Shown here: piece by piece, positions 42,589 through 51,840 of the stretch | How positions within the stretch are numbered: position 1 is the stretch's first letter | Layout: each line of letters opens with the position of its first letter | Source: CAVQGZ01 sp963712175 | Lineage (GTDB): Bacteria; Actinomycetota; Actinomycetes; Jiangellales; Jiangellaceae | Direction: 5' to 3' | NCBI GenBank assembly: GCA_963712175.1 | Contig: CAVQGZ010000004.1 | Location: 1 to 64,000 of the forward strand | Length of the DNA stretch: 64,000 nucleotides | Program-made: the position numbers and the translations under genes | The notes under the pieces: model-generated | Databases searched by the model: none | Seen by the model: the letters and a program-made list of their open reading frames with translations, nothing else | What the model was told of the DNA's origin: nothing

Positions 42589-43569
42589 TCACCAAGCAGG
42601 GGGGATCAGAATGGCGACCTTGCCGCTCGTATGACCGCTGGCCACGACGCTCATGGCGTCGGCGGCCTCTGCCAGGCTGTACGTGGCGCTGATCACCGGC
42701 CGGACCGCGCCCGAGAGAACGAGGTCGACGAGCGTCTGCAGGTCGGCGGAGTTGGGAGTCGACAGGAACGTCTTCGCCTGCTGGCGACGGAACCTCGACG
42801 TGACCGCTGCCTCGGCCATCCGTGGCAGGGTGCCCAACCACCGCCCTCCTGCAGTGCCGCTGTTGGGCATCAACGTGCCGCGCTCGGTCAGCAGTCGACG
42901 CCAGTCGGCCAGTGCCTTGTTCCCGACGTTGTCCAAGATCACGTCATAGCGGCGATCCGTGCGAGTGACGTCGGTGGACGAGTAGTCGATCACGTCGTCG
43001 GCGCCGAGCGATCGCACGAGGTCCACGTTGTTGGGTCCGCAGACACCGGTGACCTCGGCGCCCAGGTGCTTCGCGATCTGCACCGCGTAGACCCCGACCC
43101 CCCCTGAGGCGCCGTTGATGAGCACGGACTGACCAGCCTGCACCTGGCCTACGTCCCTCATCGCCTTGAGCGCGGTCAGCCCCGAGACCACCAGCACGGC
43201 GGCCTCGTCGAAGGCCAGGGACTGGGGCTTGCGAACCAGTCTCTCAGGCTTGGCAGCGGCCAGCTCGGCCAGCGACGAGCGTCCTTCGCCGAAGACCTCG
43301 TCGCCGACGGTGAAGGACGACACCCGAGACCCGACCTCCTCGATGACCCCCGCAAGATCGAACCCGGGAATCGGATTGCGAGGCCGGGACAAGCCGAACC
43401 CAAGCCGCATCACGTACGGGATGCCCTGCATCAGCATCGCATTGCCGGCATGTACCGAGGCCGCAACGACGCGGACAAGAACGTCGCCGTCACCGATCGT
43501 CGGCGGATCCACCTCCTCGATGTGCAAGACCTCAGCAGGCCCGTAGTCATGCTGCACGACGGCCCTCAT
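42589..43569 (-). CDS. zinc-independent alcohol dehydrogenase/quinone reductase-like protein
   Basis: A 326-residue medium-chain dehydrogenase. The nucleotide-binding site is GASGGVGVYAVQIAKHLGAEV, and the N-terminal GroES-like half lacks the structural and catalytic zinc Cys cluster, as in quinone oxidoreductase-type members. PGFDLAGVIEEVG is the usual family signature. Probably reduces a quinone or enone using NADPH. It lies 106 bases upstream of the decayed ABC ATPase, in the same direction. Confidence 0.9.
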   Translation of the reverse strand: MRAVVQHDYGPAEVLHIEEVDPPTIGDGDVLVRVVAASVHAGNAMLMQGIPYVMRLGFGLSRPRNPIPGFDLAGVIEEVGSRVSSFTVGDEVFGEGRSSLAELAAAKPERLVRKPQSLAFDEAAVLVVSGLTALKAMRDVGQVQAGQSVLINGASGGVGVYAVQIAKHLGAEVTGVCGPNNVDLVRSLGADDVIDYSSTDVTRTDRRYDVILDNVGNKALADWRRLLTERGTLMPNSGTAGGRWLGTLPRMAEAAVTSRFRRQQAKTFLSTPNSADLQTLVDLVLSGAVRPVISATYSLAEAADAMSVVASGHTSGKVAILIPPAW

Positions 43570-43799
43570 GTGTTCCTCCCTGTCATGGGCAGCGCCGCCT
43601 TCAACCGGACTCGCTCAGGCCAGCATCCGACAGGGGCGAAGGACCCCGAACGAGCCGAGTGGATCCACCGTCCCCGTGTCCTGCCGCGCCCACACTGCGC
43701 TCGCGCTGACCGTCATGGGCGTGCGGCACCGGCTGGCCACCGGCGCTAGCGTGGCCGCGTCGAAAGGGGGCGAGTGCAACGTCGACGCTGAGGGTCTCG

Positions 43800-44485
43800 A
43801 TGGGCAGCACAGCACGGCTGCGGTGCTTCGCCCCATGGGTGGCCGCGTCGGGGGCGGCGGTGCTGGGGGCAGCGGCGCTCGAAGCCGCTGACTCGTCCAG
43901 CCTCGAGCGCTTCGTAGGTTCGCTGCCTGGTCCCGTCGTCGTGGCGGCTGCCGGTGCCAGCGCCTTCGGGGCTCTGGCTCTTCCTCGAGCGCAGGGGGTT
44001 CTGGCGTTGCGCTAGCAGGGCGACGACGCTGCGTGGGATCGGCCTCGCGGGTGCTGCGACGGTCCCCTTCGCCGCAGTCGCCATTGGCGTCGATGCCGCC
44101 GTCGGGTTTCCGAGCGACACCAATGTGGCGTGGCCGCAGGCATGGTTGCTGTACCCGGTGATCGCCGTCGTGGCCGAGGCCGCCTTCCACGTTCTGCCGT
44201 TGAGCGGTCTGGTCTGGCTGACCCGCTCGCGCTTCGACGACCCACGGCTCGATGAGGCGCACGTGGGTCCTCGTCCTGACGGCGGCTGCAGTCGAGCCCG
44301 TCGCCCAGGCCCTCCTGAGGTCCGCGCTGCTGCCCTTCGTCGTACCGCACGTCTTTCTCATCGGGGTCGTGGAGCTGCTGCTGCTTCGGCGCTTCGGGTA
44401 CGTCCCGATGGTGGCGTTTCGGTTGTTCTACTACCTCGCTTGGCACGTCCTGTGGGGCGAGGCCAGGCTCGCGTTGCTCTTCTAG
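43800..44485 (+). pseudogene. polytopic membrane protein, two frameshifts
   Basis: Three consecutive frames give one continuous membrane protein of about 225 residues. The first runs from ATG 43800 to about 43965 (APWVAASGAAVLGAAAL, then GPVVVAAAGASAFG). The second continues GLWLFLERRGFW to SRFDDPRLDE at about 44250. The third continues RTWVLVLTAAAVEPVAQALL to LLF and a TAG at 44483-44485. Each junction needs one missing or extra base. About five hydrophobic helices are visible. Family not recognised; a CAAX-protease-like fold is possible (AVVAEAAFHVLP) but unproven. The flanks 43570-43799 and 44486-44666 hold nothing else. Confidence 0.6.
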
Positions 44486-44666
44486 GGATCCACCCCGAGG
44501 CAAGGCGAGTCGCGCACAGCGCCTTGAGCTCGACGTCATGGGGCAGCACCAACAGCGCCCGTCGGTCACGGCCAGCGATCGGGTCAGGTGAGCCCCCGAA
44601 CGAAGCTCGAGTCCACGGGTCGGGCCGAGCGCTCGACCCGGGTCAGCCTCGCGGAGATGAGCGCGC

Positions 44667-45071
44667 CTAGCCCGGTACCGCGATGCCGTGCTCCTTGGCG
44701 TACTTCATCATGTTCGCCTGGACGATCTCGGCCTGGGCCTTCTCCTCCACGAGGGGCGTGAACATCACGAACTCGCTCCCGGCGGCGAACACGGGGGTGT
44801 GACCGGGCCCCAGGACAACCGCGTCGCCGGCCTCGAACACCTCCTCGCTGCCGTCAGCCAGCCGGGCTGTGAGCTTCCCCTTCAGGATGTAGCCGACATG
44901 GCTGGCCTGGCACTGATCGTTCGGCAAGCCCTTGTAGGCGAACGTGCCGTCGAAGTCGGCCTCATAGCTCTGCATGGTGACGGCGAACCCGTCGACCTCA
45001 GCAGAGGCATACTCGAACATCCCCGGAACGCTCCCGCGATCGGCCGCGGTGACCTTGGAGACCTTGGGCAT
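44667..45071 (-). CDS. cupin-domain protein
   Basis: A 134-residue single cupin barrel. The region ASHVGYILKGKLTARLADG followed by VFEAGDAVVLGPGHTPVF has the two cupin motifs, with His residues that could hold one metal. The C-terminal helix is amphipathic. No partner gene suggests a substrate; similar small cupins act as isomerases, dioxygenases or sensors. Confidence 0.85.
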   Translation of the reverse strand: MPKVSKVTAADRGSVPGMFEYASAEVDGFAVTMQSYEADFDGTFAYKGLPNDQCQASHVGYILKGKLTARLADGSEEVFEAGDAVVLGPGHTPVFAAGSEFVMFTPLVEEKAQAEIVQANMMKYAKEHGIAVPG

Positions 45072-45367
45072 TCTTTCTCCTCCCCGACACTGCTGCGGCT
45101 CCCTGCCGCAGACTTCCCCACGATCAACGTCCTGCTGGGCCTAGCGCGTATCAAGAGCCATACGACCCCCTCGCCTCCCGAGCTCCACGCTGGCGGCGCT
45201 AGCAGGCGGCGACCGCGGCACCACCTGCGCATGACGGCGGATTCGGCAGCGGAGTAGGACGACCGGGAACGCACCGGTCGCTGACGAGCGTGAACGCTAT
45301 GCCGTACGCATCGCGGTCGAGGGCGTTGCGGTGTTCGCGTCGGAACCTGTCAGGGGTAGCAGGCAAG

Positions 45368-45883
45368 ATGGGAGAGGTGGTGGGCGGTCCTGAGCGTGAT
45401 GTCGGGTTCCGGGTTGCGGCGGCGGATGACTGGGCTGCGATCTGGCCGATCTGGCGAGCGATTGTTGACGCTGGCCGCACCTACACGTGGCCCCCGGGCA
45501 CCGACGTCGACACCGCCCGCAGCCTGTGGATGCTGCCCACGCCGGCCGAGGTGTGGGTGGCCGTCCGTGGGGACCGGGTGGCAGGCTCGGCCGTGCTCAA
45601 ACCGAACCAGCCTGGGCTCGGCAGCCACGTCGCACATGCTGCGTTCATGGTCGACCCGGCACTGGCCGGCCGCGGCATCGGGCGCGCCTTGGCCGATCAC
45701 ATCCTTCAACGGGCCCGGACGCTGGGCTACCGAGCGATGCAGTTCAACGCCGTCGTTGCCGACAACCCCGCGGTCGCACTGTGGCGGTCGCTGGGGTTCG
45801 CCGAGGTGGGGCGGATCCCGGAGGGCTTCCGACGCACCGACGGCACGTTCGTCGACGTCCTCGTGCTGCACCGCCGACTGTGA
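45368..45883 (+). CDS. GNAT-family N-acetyltransferase
   Basis: A 171-residue GNAT. The acetyl-CoA loop is VDPALAGRGIGRAL, followed by ARTLGYRAMQFNAVVADNPAVALWRSLGF, the usual motif B. The ATG at 45368 is chosen because the fold starts within 12 residues and the upstream 26 codons are Arg/Ser-rich. Close to phosphinothricin/L-amino-acid acetyltransferase-like proteins in layout; substrate unknown. Confidence 0.87.
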   Translation: MGEVVGGPERDVGFRVAAADDWAAIWPIWRAIVDAGRTYTWPPGTDVDTARSLWMLPTPAEVWVAVRGDRVAGSAVLKPNQPGLGSHVAHAAFMVDPALAGRGIGRALADHILQRARTLGYRAMQFNAVVADNPAVALWRSLGFAEVGRIPEGFRRTDGTFVDVLVLHRRL

Positions 45884-46432
45884 CCAGCACGTCAGTAGCA
45901 GTGTGCCCACGCGACAGCGTCGTGGCAGCGTGACTGGTGTCGGCTCAGCGCCCAAGCGAGCACGCGGCCGGGGCCCCGTGCGGACTGCTGCCCGGCTACG
46001 GACGCAGCGGCAGCCGGGGGTGCTGCGAGGCGACCGGTTGGCGCAGATGCCTCTCGGGGTTGGCCAGCTGACGGTTGGCGGGGAGGCCGTGCTCAGCAAA
46101 TCGCTACTCCAACGCGATCACGATCGCCGAGGCGTCGCCGCCAAGCGGGCGTGCACCGTGACCTTTCCCATTCGTGTCCTCCATCAGCAGGCAGCTTCCA
46201 GCGTCGAAACACCCCGTGTCACCGGTGCTGGCCCAGCCTTCGACTTGGCCGGCAAGCACGACGAACAACTGCCGTCGAGGAGCTTGTGCAGTCCGGGGTC
46301 AGCGTCCAGGGGTACCGGTTCGAGACCAAGCGGTGCGCGATCACCGAGTTCAACGCCGAGGGCAAGATCCTGCGGCGCAATACCCGACGAAGGGACACGT
46401 CGATGTAGCCCTGGCAGGGATAGGTTCGCCTC
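45884..46432. other. intergenic stretch, probably decayed coding DNA
   Basis: No intact gene. A forward frame ending in TAG at about 46406-46408 has a protein-like final part (VQGYRFETKRCAITEFNAEG then ILRR) that could be a gene remnant, but upstream it breaks down. No hairpin, repeat or RNA gene is evident. Confidence 0.35.
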
Positions 46433-46777
46433 GTGGCCTTGGTTTGGGAACAGGTCATCGTCCATTCGAGCGAGCCGGTGACCCTGGGGCAGTGGTGGGC
46501 CGATGCGCTCGGGTGGGTGGTGGTCTACTCGTCCGCTGACGAGTGCGAGATCCGCCAGGAGCCGGACCGTACCCCGGGAATGGATTTCGTCCGGCTCGAC
46601 GAGCCCAAGCAAGCCAAGAGCCGACTCCACCTCGACTTCCGGCCCGATGACCAGGACGCCGAAGTGGCGCGGCTGATCGCTCATGGCGCACGACGCGTCG
46701 ATATCGGACAGGGCGGTGCAGCGTGGGTCGTGCTGGCCGACCCGGAGGGCAACGAGTTCTGCGTCCTCAGCCACTGA
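46433..46777 (+). CDS. VOC/glyoxalase-like protein
   Basis: A 114-residue vicinal-oxygen-chelate domain: GQWWADALGWVVVYS, then SRLHLDFRPDDQDAEVARL with a metal-type His, and the closing WVVLADPEGNEFCVL typical of the family. Start is GTG. A single short domain, so it should dimerise. Substrate unknown. Confidence 0.87.
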   Translation: MALVWEQVIVHSSEPVTLGQWWADALGWVVVYSSADECEIRQEPDRTPGMDFVRLDEPKQAKSRLHLDFRPDDQDAEVARLIAHGARRVDIGQGGAAWVVLADPEGNEFCVLSH

Positions 46778-46832
46778 CGCTGGGCTCGCCACCGTCATCC
46801 TCAGAGCTGGGGGCTCGACGCCCGACCTGTCA

Positions 46833-47690
46833 TCAGGTGTCCCCTGCCCTCGACCCGGCCGAACGCGGCGCCGACAGGTGGGCCAGCAGCAGCTCAGCGA
46901 CCTCGGCTGTACGGGTCTCGGGCAGCCAGTGCGTGGCGCCCTCGAGGATCCGGTAGGTGTAGGGCCCGGAGACGTAGTCGCGCGAGCTCTCGGCGGCGGC
47001 GGGAGTTGTCGTCGGGTCTTTCGAGCCCCAGGCGAACAACGTCGGTGGCGTGACCGTGAGAGCGTTCACCCCGAGCTTCCGGGCGTAGGTCGGCATCGCC
47101 CGGTACCAGTTCAGCGCCGCGGTGAACGCGCCCGGTTGGGCCATCCGGTCGCCGTAGTGGCGTACCCGCTCAGGCGGCAGGCCCTGCATGAACCAGTCCC
47201 AGCGGCCCGATCCCGGCTTGACCAGCCGTTCGGCCAGTCCCGGGACGAGGAAGACCGGGGCGTACCAGGAGCGCAACGCCTGCCCGCGACGCATCGCGGC
47301 AAGCACCGCCGACGGATGGGGCACGGAGAACACGCTCAGCGTCCGCACCCGGTCCGGCCGATCCGCGGCCGCCCACCAGGCGACCGCGCCGCCCCAGTCG
47401 TGGCCCACGACGTGAGCTTCGTCCAGGCCAGCAGCGTCCATGAGAGCCCACACATCGTCCACCAGGTGCCGGTCGGTGTACTCCTTCCTGTCGGACGGCC
47501 GCGCACCGGGTGAGTAGCCGCGCTGATCCGGGGCCAGCGTCCGATACCCGGCCTCGTTGAGCGCCTGCGACACCGCCGCCCACGACGAGGAGTCCTGCGG
47601 GAACCCGTGCAGCAGCACCACCGGCTCGCCGTCGCTCGGGCCAGAGTCGACAACGTCGAAACTCAGCCCGTCGCGCTCGAACCGCTTCAT
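46833..47690 (-). CDS. alpha/beta hydrolase, epoxide-hydrolase-like
   Basis: A 285-residue alpha/beta hydrolase. The oxyanion motif is LLHGFPQDSSSW (HGFP), and the nucleophile elbow is VGHDWGGAVAWW with Asp nucleophile (G-x-D-x-G), as in epoxide hydrolases and haloalkane dehalogenases. The final His is in ILEGATHWLPE. The ATG at 47690 is chosen because GGAGGTG precedes it by 5 bases; an open frame of 131 codons upstream is not conserved-looking. Confidence 0.9.
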   Translation of the reverse strand: MKRFERDGLSFDVVDSGPSDGEPVVLLHGFPQDSSSWAAVSQALNEAGYRTLAPDQRGYSPGARPSDRKEYTDRHLVDDVWALMDAAGLDEAHVVGHDWGGAVAWWAAADRPDRVRTLSVFSVPHPSAVLAAMRRGQALRSWYAPVFLVPGLAERLVKPGSGRWDWFMQGLPPERVRHYGDRMAQPGAFTAALNWYRAMPTYARKLGVNALTVTPPTLFAWGSKDPTTTPAAAESSRDYVSGPYTYRILEGATHWLPETRTAEVAELLLAHLSAPRSAGSRAGDT

Positions 47691-47937
47691 GCCCCACCTC
47701 CACGAATCCGATCGGCCAGTGTGACCACCGACCCGGTGGCGCGTCCACCGTCCGCCCGCCTCGCAGGCTGACTGTGCATTCCCATGCCGGGACAGGTCAG
47801 CCTGATCCTCGCTGTCTAGAGAAGGCTGAAGCGCTCTGGTCGCGGCCATGTGCGAGCGGATAGGTGTGGGAAGCAGCAGCCTGGTCGGGCCTGGTCGAAG
47901 GCCCCTGTCCGGGGAGCAGCTCGCGAGGGATTCTCCA

Positions 47938-48750
47938 ATGGGGGTGGTGCCTGTGTCGACACCAGTGAACCACTCGTTGGTGAGGGCGTTGTGCGACGCG
48001 CTGCTAGGCACCGCCGCGGCGCTGGCGGCCGTGATGCGGCAGGTGACGGACCCGACGGTAAGGGCGGTCGGGGTGTGGAGCATCGGGCAGACGGCAGCAC
48101 ACGTGTCCGGATCATCTCGCTACTTCCTGGCCGCTGCCCGCGGCGACGGCGTCCTCGAGCGCCTCAACGAGGTGGACCAGGCCAACGCCCAGGCCCTCGC
48201 CACCGACCCCGAGCGCGATCCCAGACAGCTCGCCGACCGGCTCGAGACCGGTGAGCACGCCCTGGTCGCATTCGCCCGCCAGACTGACGGGGACCCTGCC
48301 GTCCACCCCTTCGAGGATGTCGAGGTCCCGCTGTCCACCCTGCTCGCCATCGAACTCGGCGAGCTGCTTGTGCACGGCTTCGACATCGCCCGCGCCGCGC
48401 ACCTGCCCTGGTCCATCGACCGCGCCGCGGCGCTGCTCACCTTGCAGGGCTACCTGCCGCTGATGCCCTACACCCTGGACGAGAAACGAGCCCACGGGGT
48501 GCAGCTGGCGCTGGAGATCCGCATCCGCGGCATGCAGCCGGTCGTGGTCTCCATCGCCGACGATGAGCTGGTCGTCCATGAGTCGGGGGAACAGCGGGTT
48601 GACGCCCACATCGCTGCCGCCCCTATCGCCTACCTGCTGCTGATGTGGAACCGGATCCCCCCGTGGCAGCCGCTCCTGTCCGGACAACTCCTCATCTGGG
48701 GCCGCCGCCCCTGGCGAGCCCTGGAACTCGCTCGGCTGACCAACGAATAG
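47938..48750 (+). CDS. DinB-like mycothiol-dependent maleylpyruvate isomerase family protein
   Basis: A 270-residue protein. The metal-binding helices of the family are visible: SIGQTAAHVSGSSRYF (His) and IELGELLVHGFDIARA (Glu/His/Asp). Proteins of this type in actinobacteria use mycothiol or are of unknown function. The C-terminal half resembles an SCP2-like domain. GAGGGA lies 7 bases before the ATG at 47938; a GTG five codons later is an alternative. Confidence 0.82.
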   Translation: MGVVPVSTPVNHSLVRALCDALLGTAAALAAVMRQVTDPTVRAVGVWSIGQTAAHVSGSSRYFLAAARGDGVLERLNEVDQANAQALATDPERDPRQLADRLETGEHALVAFARQTDGDPAVHPFEDVEVPLSTLLAIELGELLVHGFDIARAAHLPWSIDRAAALLTLQGYLPLMPYTLDEKRAHGVQLALEIRIRGMQPVVVSIADDELVVHESGEQRVDAHIAAAPIAYLLLMWNRIPPWQPLLSGQLLIWGRRPWRALELARLTNE

Positions 48751-48830
48751 CCTCCTACGCGGCGGCGCAGCCCGCACCATCGACGGCAAGGGCGGGCGTT
48801 CAGTGCGGCTGATTTCCTCGCTACTGGCGG

Positions 48831-49400
48831 TCAGTGGAGGTTGAGCCTCATCAGCACGCGCGGGAAGCCGTTGAGGACGGAGGTGGTGTCGGCGTCCTTG
48901 GTGAACCCCGCCTTCTCGAACAGGCTCCGGGTGCCGACGTAGGCCATGGTGAGGTCGACCTTGTGGCCCTGGTTGTCCACGGGGTAGCCCTCGATCGCCG
49001 GGGCACCGGACTGTCGGGCGAAGTCGACGGCCCCGGCGAGCAGTGAGTGGGAGATGCCCTGGCGGCGGTGGCCGGGCCGCACGCGGATGCACCACACCGA
49101 CCACACGTCCTGATCATCGATGTGGGGGATCTTGCGGCTGGTTGCGAACGACGTGTCCGCGCGGGGGTGCACAGCGGCCCACCCAACGACCTGGTTGCCG
49201 TCGTAGGCCAGCACACCCGGGGGGCCCGCCTGGACCAGCTCGGCGACCTTCTTGGCCCGGTCGGTGCCGCGCAGCGCGAGGTGCTCCTTGGACGGGAGCC
49301 GATAGCTCAGGCACCAGCACACGTTGGCATCGGTGCGCTTGGGCCCGAGCATCGTCGCCAGGTCCGCGAACTCTGTTGCCGGCCGCACCTCAATCGCCAT
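48831..49400 (-). CDS. GNAT-family N-acetyltransferase
   Basis: A 189-residue GNAT with acetyl-CoA motif IRVRPGHRRQGISHSLL and a Cys-rich N-terminal stretch (NVCWCLSYRLPS). This CWC pattern occurs in a subgroup of actinobacterial acetyltransferases. The ATG at 49400 is chosen because the fold begins at once (MAIEVRPATEF). Convergent with the DinB-like gene. Confidence 0.87.
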   Translation of the reverse strand: MAIEVRPATEFADLATMLGPKRTDANVCWCLSYRLPSKEHLALRGTDRAKKVAELVQAGPPGVLAYDGNQVVGWAAVHPRADTSFATSRKIPHIDDQDVWSVWCIRVRPGHRRQGISHSLLAGAVDFARQSGAPAIEGYPVDNQGHKVDLTMAYVGTRSLFEKAGFTKDADTTSVLNGFPRVLMRLNLH

Positions 49401-49881
49401 CTCGGTCACCCTGGCACCCACGCCGGGTGCGGGCAATAGGCGATCGGCCGGCACGCAGCTGGTGGGTCTGCAGTGGCCGGGGGTCAGCACACCCTCGGTC
49501 GGCTGAACCTGAGTGCGTCGGCGGCGATCCGTGGACTGGTGATGGCCCCGAAGTGCTTCGTGTTCGGGTAGATCCGCAACGTGCATACCTCGATCCCACA
49601 TTTTCTGGGCTCTGCGGCGAGGTCCTTCCGGGTGATGACACGCGAGCCGTGGGCTCTTCAGCAGTCCGCTGCAGACGCCCGACTCTCGGTAGGACTGGGC
49701 GGTCAGGAGCCCTGCGCTCGGGGGAAGGCCGGAGCGTCGGAACGGTGTCGTGGTCCTTGTGATGTGTGGCCTGCTTTGGACTCTGGTCGTGGTGCCCGGC
49801 GGGGAGTCGGGGTGATGAGGGCGCCACGAGCCGAAGGGAGGTCAGTTGCCCGCACCCGACCCACACCTGATGGAGGAAGCC
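49401..49881. other. intergenic stretch, no clear gene
   Basis: No intact gene or RNA is seen. A minus-strand frame near 49500-49580 gives a short protein-like run (RIYPNTKHFGAITSP) that ends at once, perhaps another gene remnant. The last 30 bases carry the ribosome-binding site (GGAGGAAG) of the next gene. Confidence 0.35.
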
Positions 49882-50391
49882 ATGAAGACCAAACTGTTGG
49901 CATTGCTCACCGCGCTGCTCGTGCTACCGATCGCCGCTGCGATGACCGCATCGGCCAAGACACCGCTGTACGGGCAGATGGACCTGCACTGGAACGACGG
50001 CTTCGGTGATACCAGCACGGCCTGCCCGGCGATTGACTGGGCGGGCAACATCGACATCGACGGGACGATGTACGGGATGACGTTTGTGCCGGCCCCGGGC
50101 AGGGAGACGGGCACGGCGTTCCACTTCTTCGAGGACTGGGCCATCTACGACGAGACCTTCACCTTCACCGGCGGTGTGCTCACCGACTGCATTCCGGGCG
50201 ACGTGCTCCTGGCCGGGGACGACTTCGGCCTGACCGGAGCGAACAGCAAGTACCGGATGAACGGCACGGTCTACACCGCTGAGGAGCTCTTCGAGGACTG
50301 GATCGGACGCCGAGTCCACATGGACGGGCTGATCCTGTGGAAGGCCGACGGCTCTCCCGCGGCAGCCCCCGGCATGTTCCGGCTGCACTAG
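49882..50391 (+). CDS. secreted protein of unknown function
   Basis: A 169-residue protein with a Sec signal peptide (MKTKLLALLTALLVLPIAAA, cleavage likely after residues 25-29, near SAKT). The mature part is acidic and Gly/Asp-rich with two Cys (STACPAID, LTDCIPGD) that could form a disulfide, and is predicted to be mostly beta. No lipobox. The ATG at 49882 is preceded by GGAGGA at good spacing. Family not recognised. Confidence 0.75.
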   Translation: MKTKLLALLTALLVLPIAAAMTASAKTPLYGQMDLHWNDGFGDTSTACPAIDWAGNIDIDGTMYGMTFVPAPGRETGTAFHFFEDWAIYDETFTFTGGVLTDCIPGDVLLAGDDFGLTGANSKYRMNGTVYTAEELFEDWIGRRVHMDGLILWKADGSPAAAPGMFRLH

Positions 50392-50496
50392 ACCTGCACC
50401 AGAAGTAGTCCGCCGCAACCCGGACAGCACCGAACGCCGGCACGTGAGGCGCTAGCGCCCACTCGTCGACGTCCCTGCGAAAGCTGCCGTTGCAGG

Positions 50497-50655
50497 GCTC
50501 TGATCCGGCGGTTGGTGGCGGACGGTGTTCCGCAGCGTCAGGCTGCACGGGACTTGGGCATCGGGCGGGCGACGGTGGCACGGGCATTGGCCTCGGACCA
50601 CGACGACGCGGCTCCTCTGCCGTGCTCGAAGTCGCCGCGTAGTCCAAGTCGATGA
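50497..50655 (+). mobile_element. IS21-type transposase (IstA) remnant
   Basis: A frame running to TGA at 50653-50655 encodes IRRLVADGVPQRQAARDLG and GRATVARALASDH, the helix-turn-helix start of IS21-family IstA transposases. The catalytic domain and istB are absent, and no terminal repeats are seen. The rest of 50392-50688 shows nothing else. Confidence 0.6.
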
Positions 50656-50688
50656 GCAAGGCCAACCGATGGGTGGCCCGCGCCTCCG

Positions 50689-51156
50689 CTACCGGGCCGA
50701 GCGGGGCGCAGTGCCCTCGGTCGTCATGGCAGCCGCGCGCTCATCGAGTTGCATGACGACCAGAACTGCGGCGGCAGTGCCGAAGTACAGCCACAGGTTG
50801 GCAATGCCCTCGGTGGCCCCGATGAGCTGCTGGCCCCAGGCCAGCATCATGAACAGCACCAGGCCGAGGCCGACACCCAGCTTGGCCCACGCCTTCGCCC
50901 GCCCCGGCAGCCACTCCAGCATGGCCATGCTGATGATGAGCACGACGGCGGCTGAGGCCTCGATCACCCCGGCTAGACGCCAGGACAGCTCGAGGCCGGG
51001 GAAGGTGGCCGCCCACGTCTCGGCCCACCCGTCCAGGAAGAACTGGGGGACCTCCTTGGTGAGCTTGTCGATGGCGCCGCGGACGAAGATGGAGATGAAG
51101 AGCAGGTAGATGGCCACGTAGCGGACGACGTAGCCGATCATGTTCACAGCGGACAT
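50689..51156 (-). CDS. DoxX-like membrane protein
   Basis: A 155-residue protein with four transmembrane helices (about 8-25, 55-80, 88-108, 115-137) and a short cytoplasmic C-terminus. The layout (FVRGAIDKLTKEVPQFF after helix 1) fits DoxX/DoxD-like proteins, some of which take part in redox or thiosulfate metabolism. Function here not established. Single gene between mobile-element remnants. Confidence 0.75.
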   Translation of the reverse strand: MSAVNMIGYVVRYVAIYLLFISIFVRGAIDKLTKEVPQFFLDGWAETWAATFPGLELSWRLAGVIEASAAVVLIISMAMLEWLPGRAKAWAKLGVGLGLVLFMMLAWGQQLIGATEGIANLWLYFGTAAAVLVVMQLDERAAAMTTEGTAPRSAR

Positions 51157-51324
51157 GAGCCCTCCTGCGGGGTCCGATCGGATGCCGAACTAACCCTAGC
51201 GACGGAGGCCGTCCCACCGGCGGAACTACGCCTCTAGGGCGGCCACCGGTGCCGCGGCGGGCAGGCGCCCGGTCGCAGCGACCGCATCCCGACCTCTTGC
51301 GCCCGCCACCCGGCGGCCGCGGCA

Positions 51325-51481
51325 GCCCACGCTCCGGAGCGGTCCAGTGGTCGCGGGACATGTCCGCGCGGGTGTGGGCGAGCCAGTCCTCGGCGGCCTT
51401 TCTGGTGGCGAAGGTGACCGGGGCGCTGCGGCGCCTCCCCGAGGGCTCCGGCGGGTCCGGGTGATGCCCGCGTTTGGTCAC
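51325..51481 (-). pseudogene. tyrosine integrase N-terminal remnant next to tRNA-Gly
   Basis: About 50 codons read RSAPVTFATRKAAEDWLAH and RADMSRDHWTAPERG, the Arm/AP2-like N-terminal region of actinobacterial phage and ICE integrases. After that the frame degenerates into Gly/Arg-rich sequence; the catalytic R-H-R-Y domain is missing. It lies just beyond the 3' end of tRNA-Gly, where such elements usually integrate. The remaining parts of 51157-51566 hold nothing recognisable. Confidence 0.6.
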
Positions 51482-51566
51482 ATTCGGTCACGCGGGTTCG
51501 ACACAACGCCCCGATCGGGGCCTTTCCCAGCGGCAGAAATGCCGTGTGAACTGCGAAGATTCCGAG

Positions 51567-51637
51567 AGCGGGTGACCGGGATCGAACCGGCATGGCCAGC
51601 TTGGAAGGCTGGGGCTCTGCCATTGAGCTACACCCGC
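51567..51637 (-). tRNA. tRNA-Gly (TCC)
   Basis: Minus-strand cloverleaf with acceptor GCGGGTG/CACCCGC, anticodon stem CCAGC/GCTGG with loop CTTCCAA (anticodon TCC), T-loop GTTCGATCCC and discriminator T. CCA is not encoded. An integrase remnant lies downstream of its 3' end. Confidence 0.95.
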
Positions 51638-51721
51638 GGGGTGGACGACGCCGCCGAGGCGGCGGTGACGACCTCGGCGAAGAGAGTACCTGCTCCCGTC
51701 GCCTACACTCGTGCTGGTTCG

Positions 51722-51797
51722 CGGGGCGTAGCGCAGTGGCTAGCGCGCCTGCTTTGGGTGCAGGAGATCGGGAGTTCGAGTCTCCCCGCCCCGACCA
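51722..51797 (+). tRNA. tRNA-Pro (TGG)
   Basis: Plus-strand cloverleaf with acceptor CGGGGCG/CGCCCCG, anticodon stem CCTGC/GCAGG with loop TTTGGGT (anticodon TGG), T-loop GTTCGAGTCT, discriminator A and encoded CCA. It precedes tig by 43 bases, a usual neighbour in actinobacteria. Confidence 0.95.
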
Positions 51798-51840
51798 GCG
51801 ATCACCGACACCAGCCCACCGACCAGGAGAATCACCTGCT

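Noticed and set aside
46833..48083. A longer alpha/beta hydrolase starting at 48083.
   Set aside because: The extra 131 residues lie opposite the DinB-like gene, lack family similarity, and a strong ribosome-binding site sits just before the ATG at 47690.
43570..51566. A left attachment site duplicating the 3' end of tRNA-Gly.
   Set aside because: No second copy of the segment around 51567-51600 was found by eye; a systematic search could still find a short or degenerate one.
51592..51840. An 83-codon N-terminal extension of trigger factor.
   Set aside because: It runs through tRNA-Gly and tRNA-Pro and does not resemble the family, which begins at the GTG at 51841.
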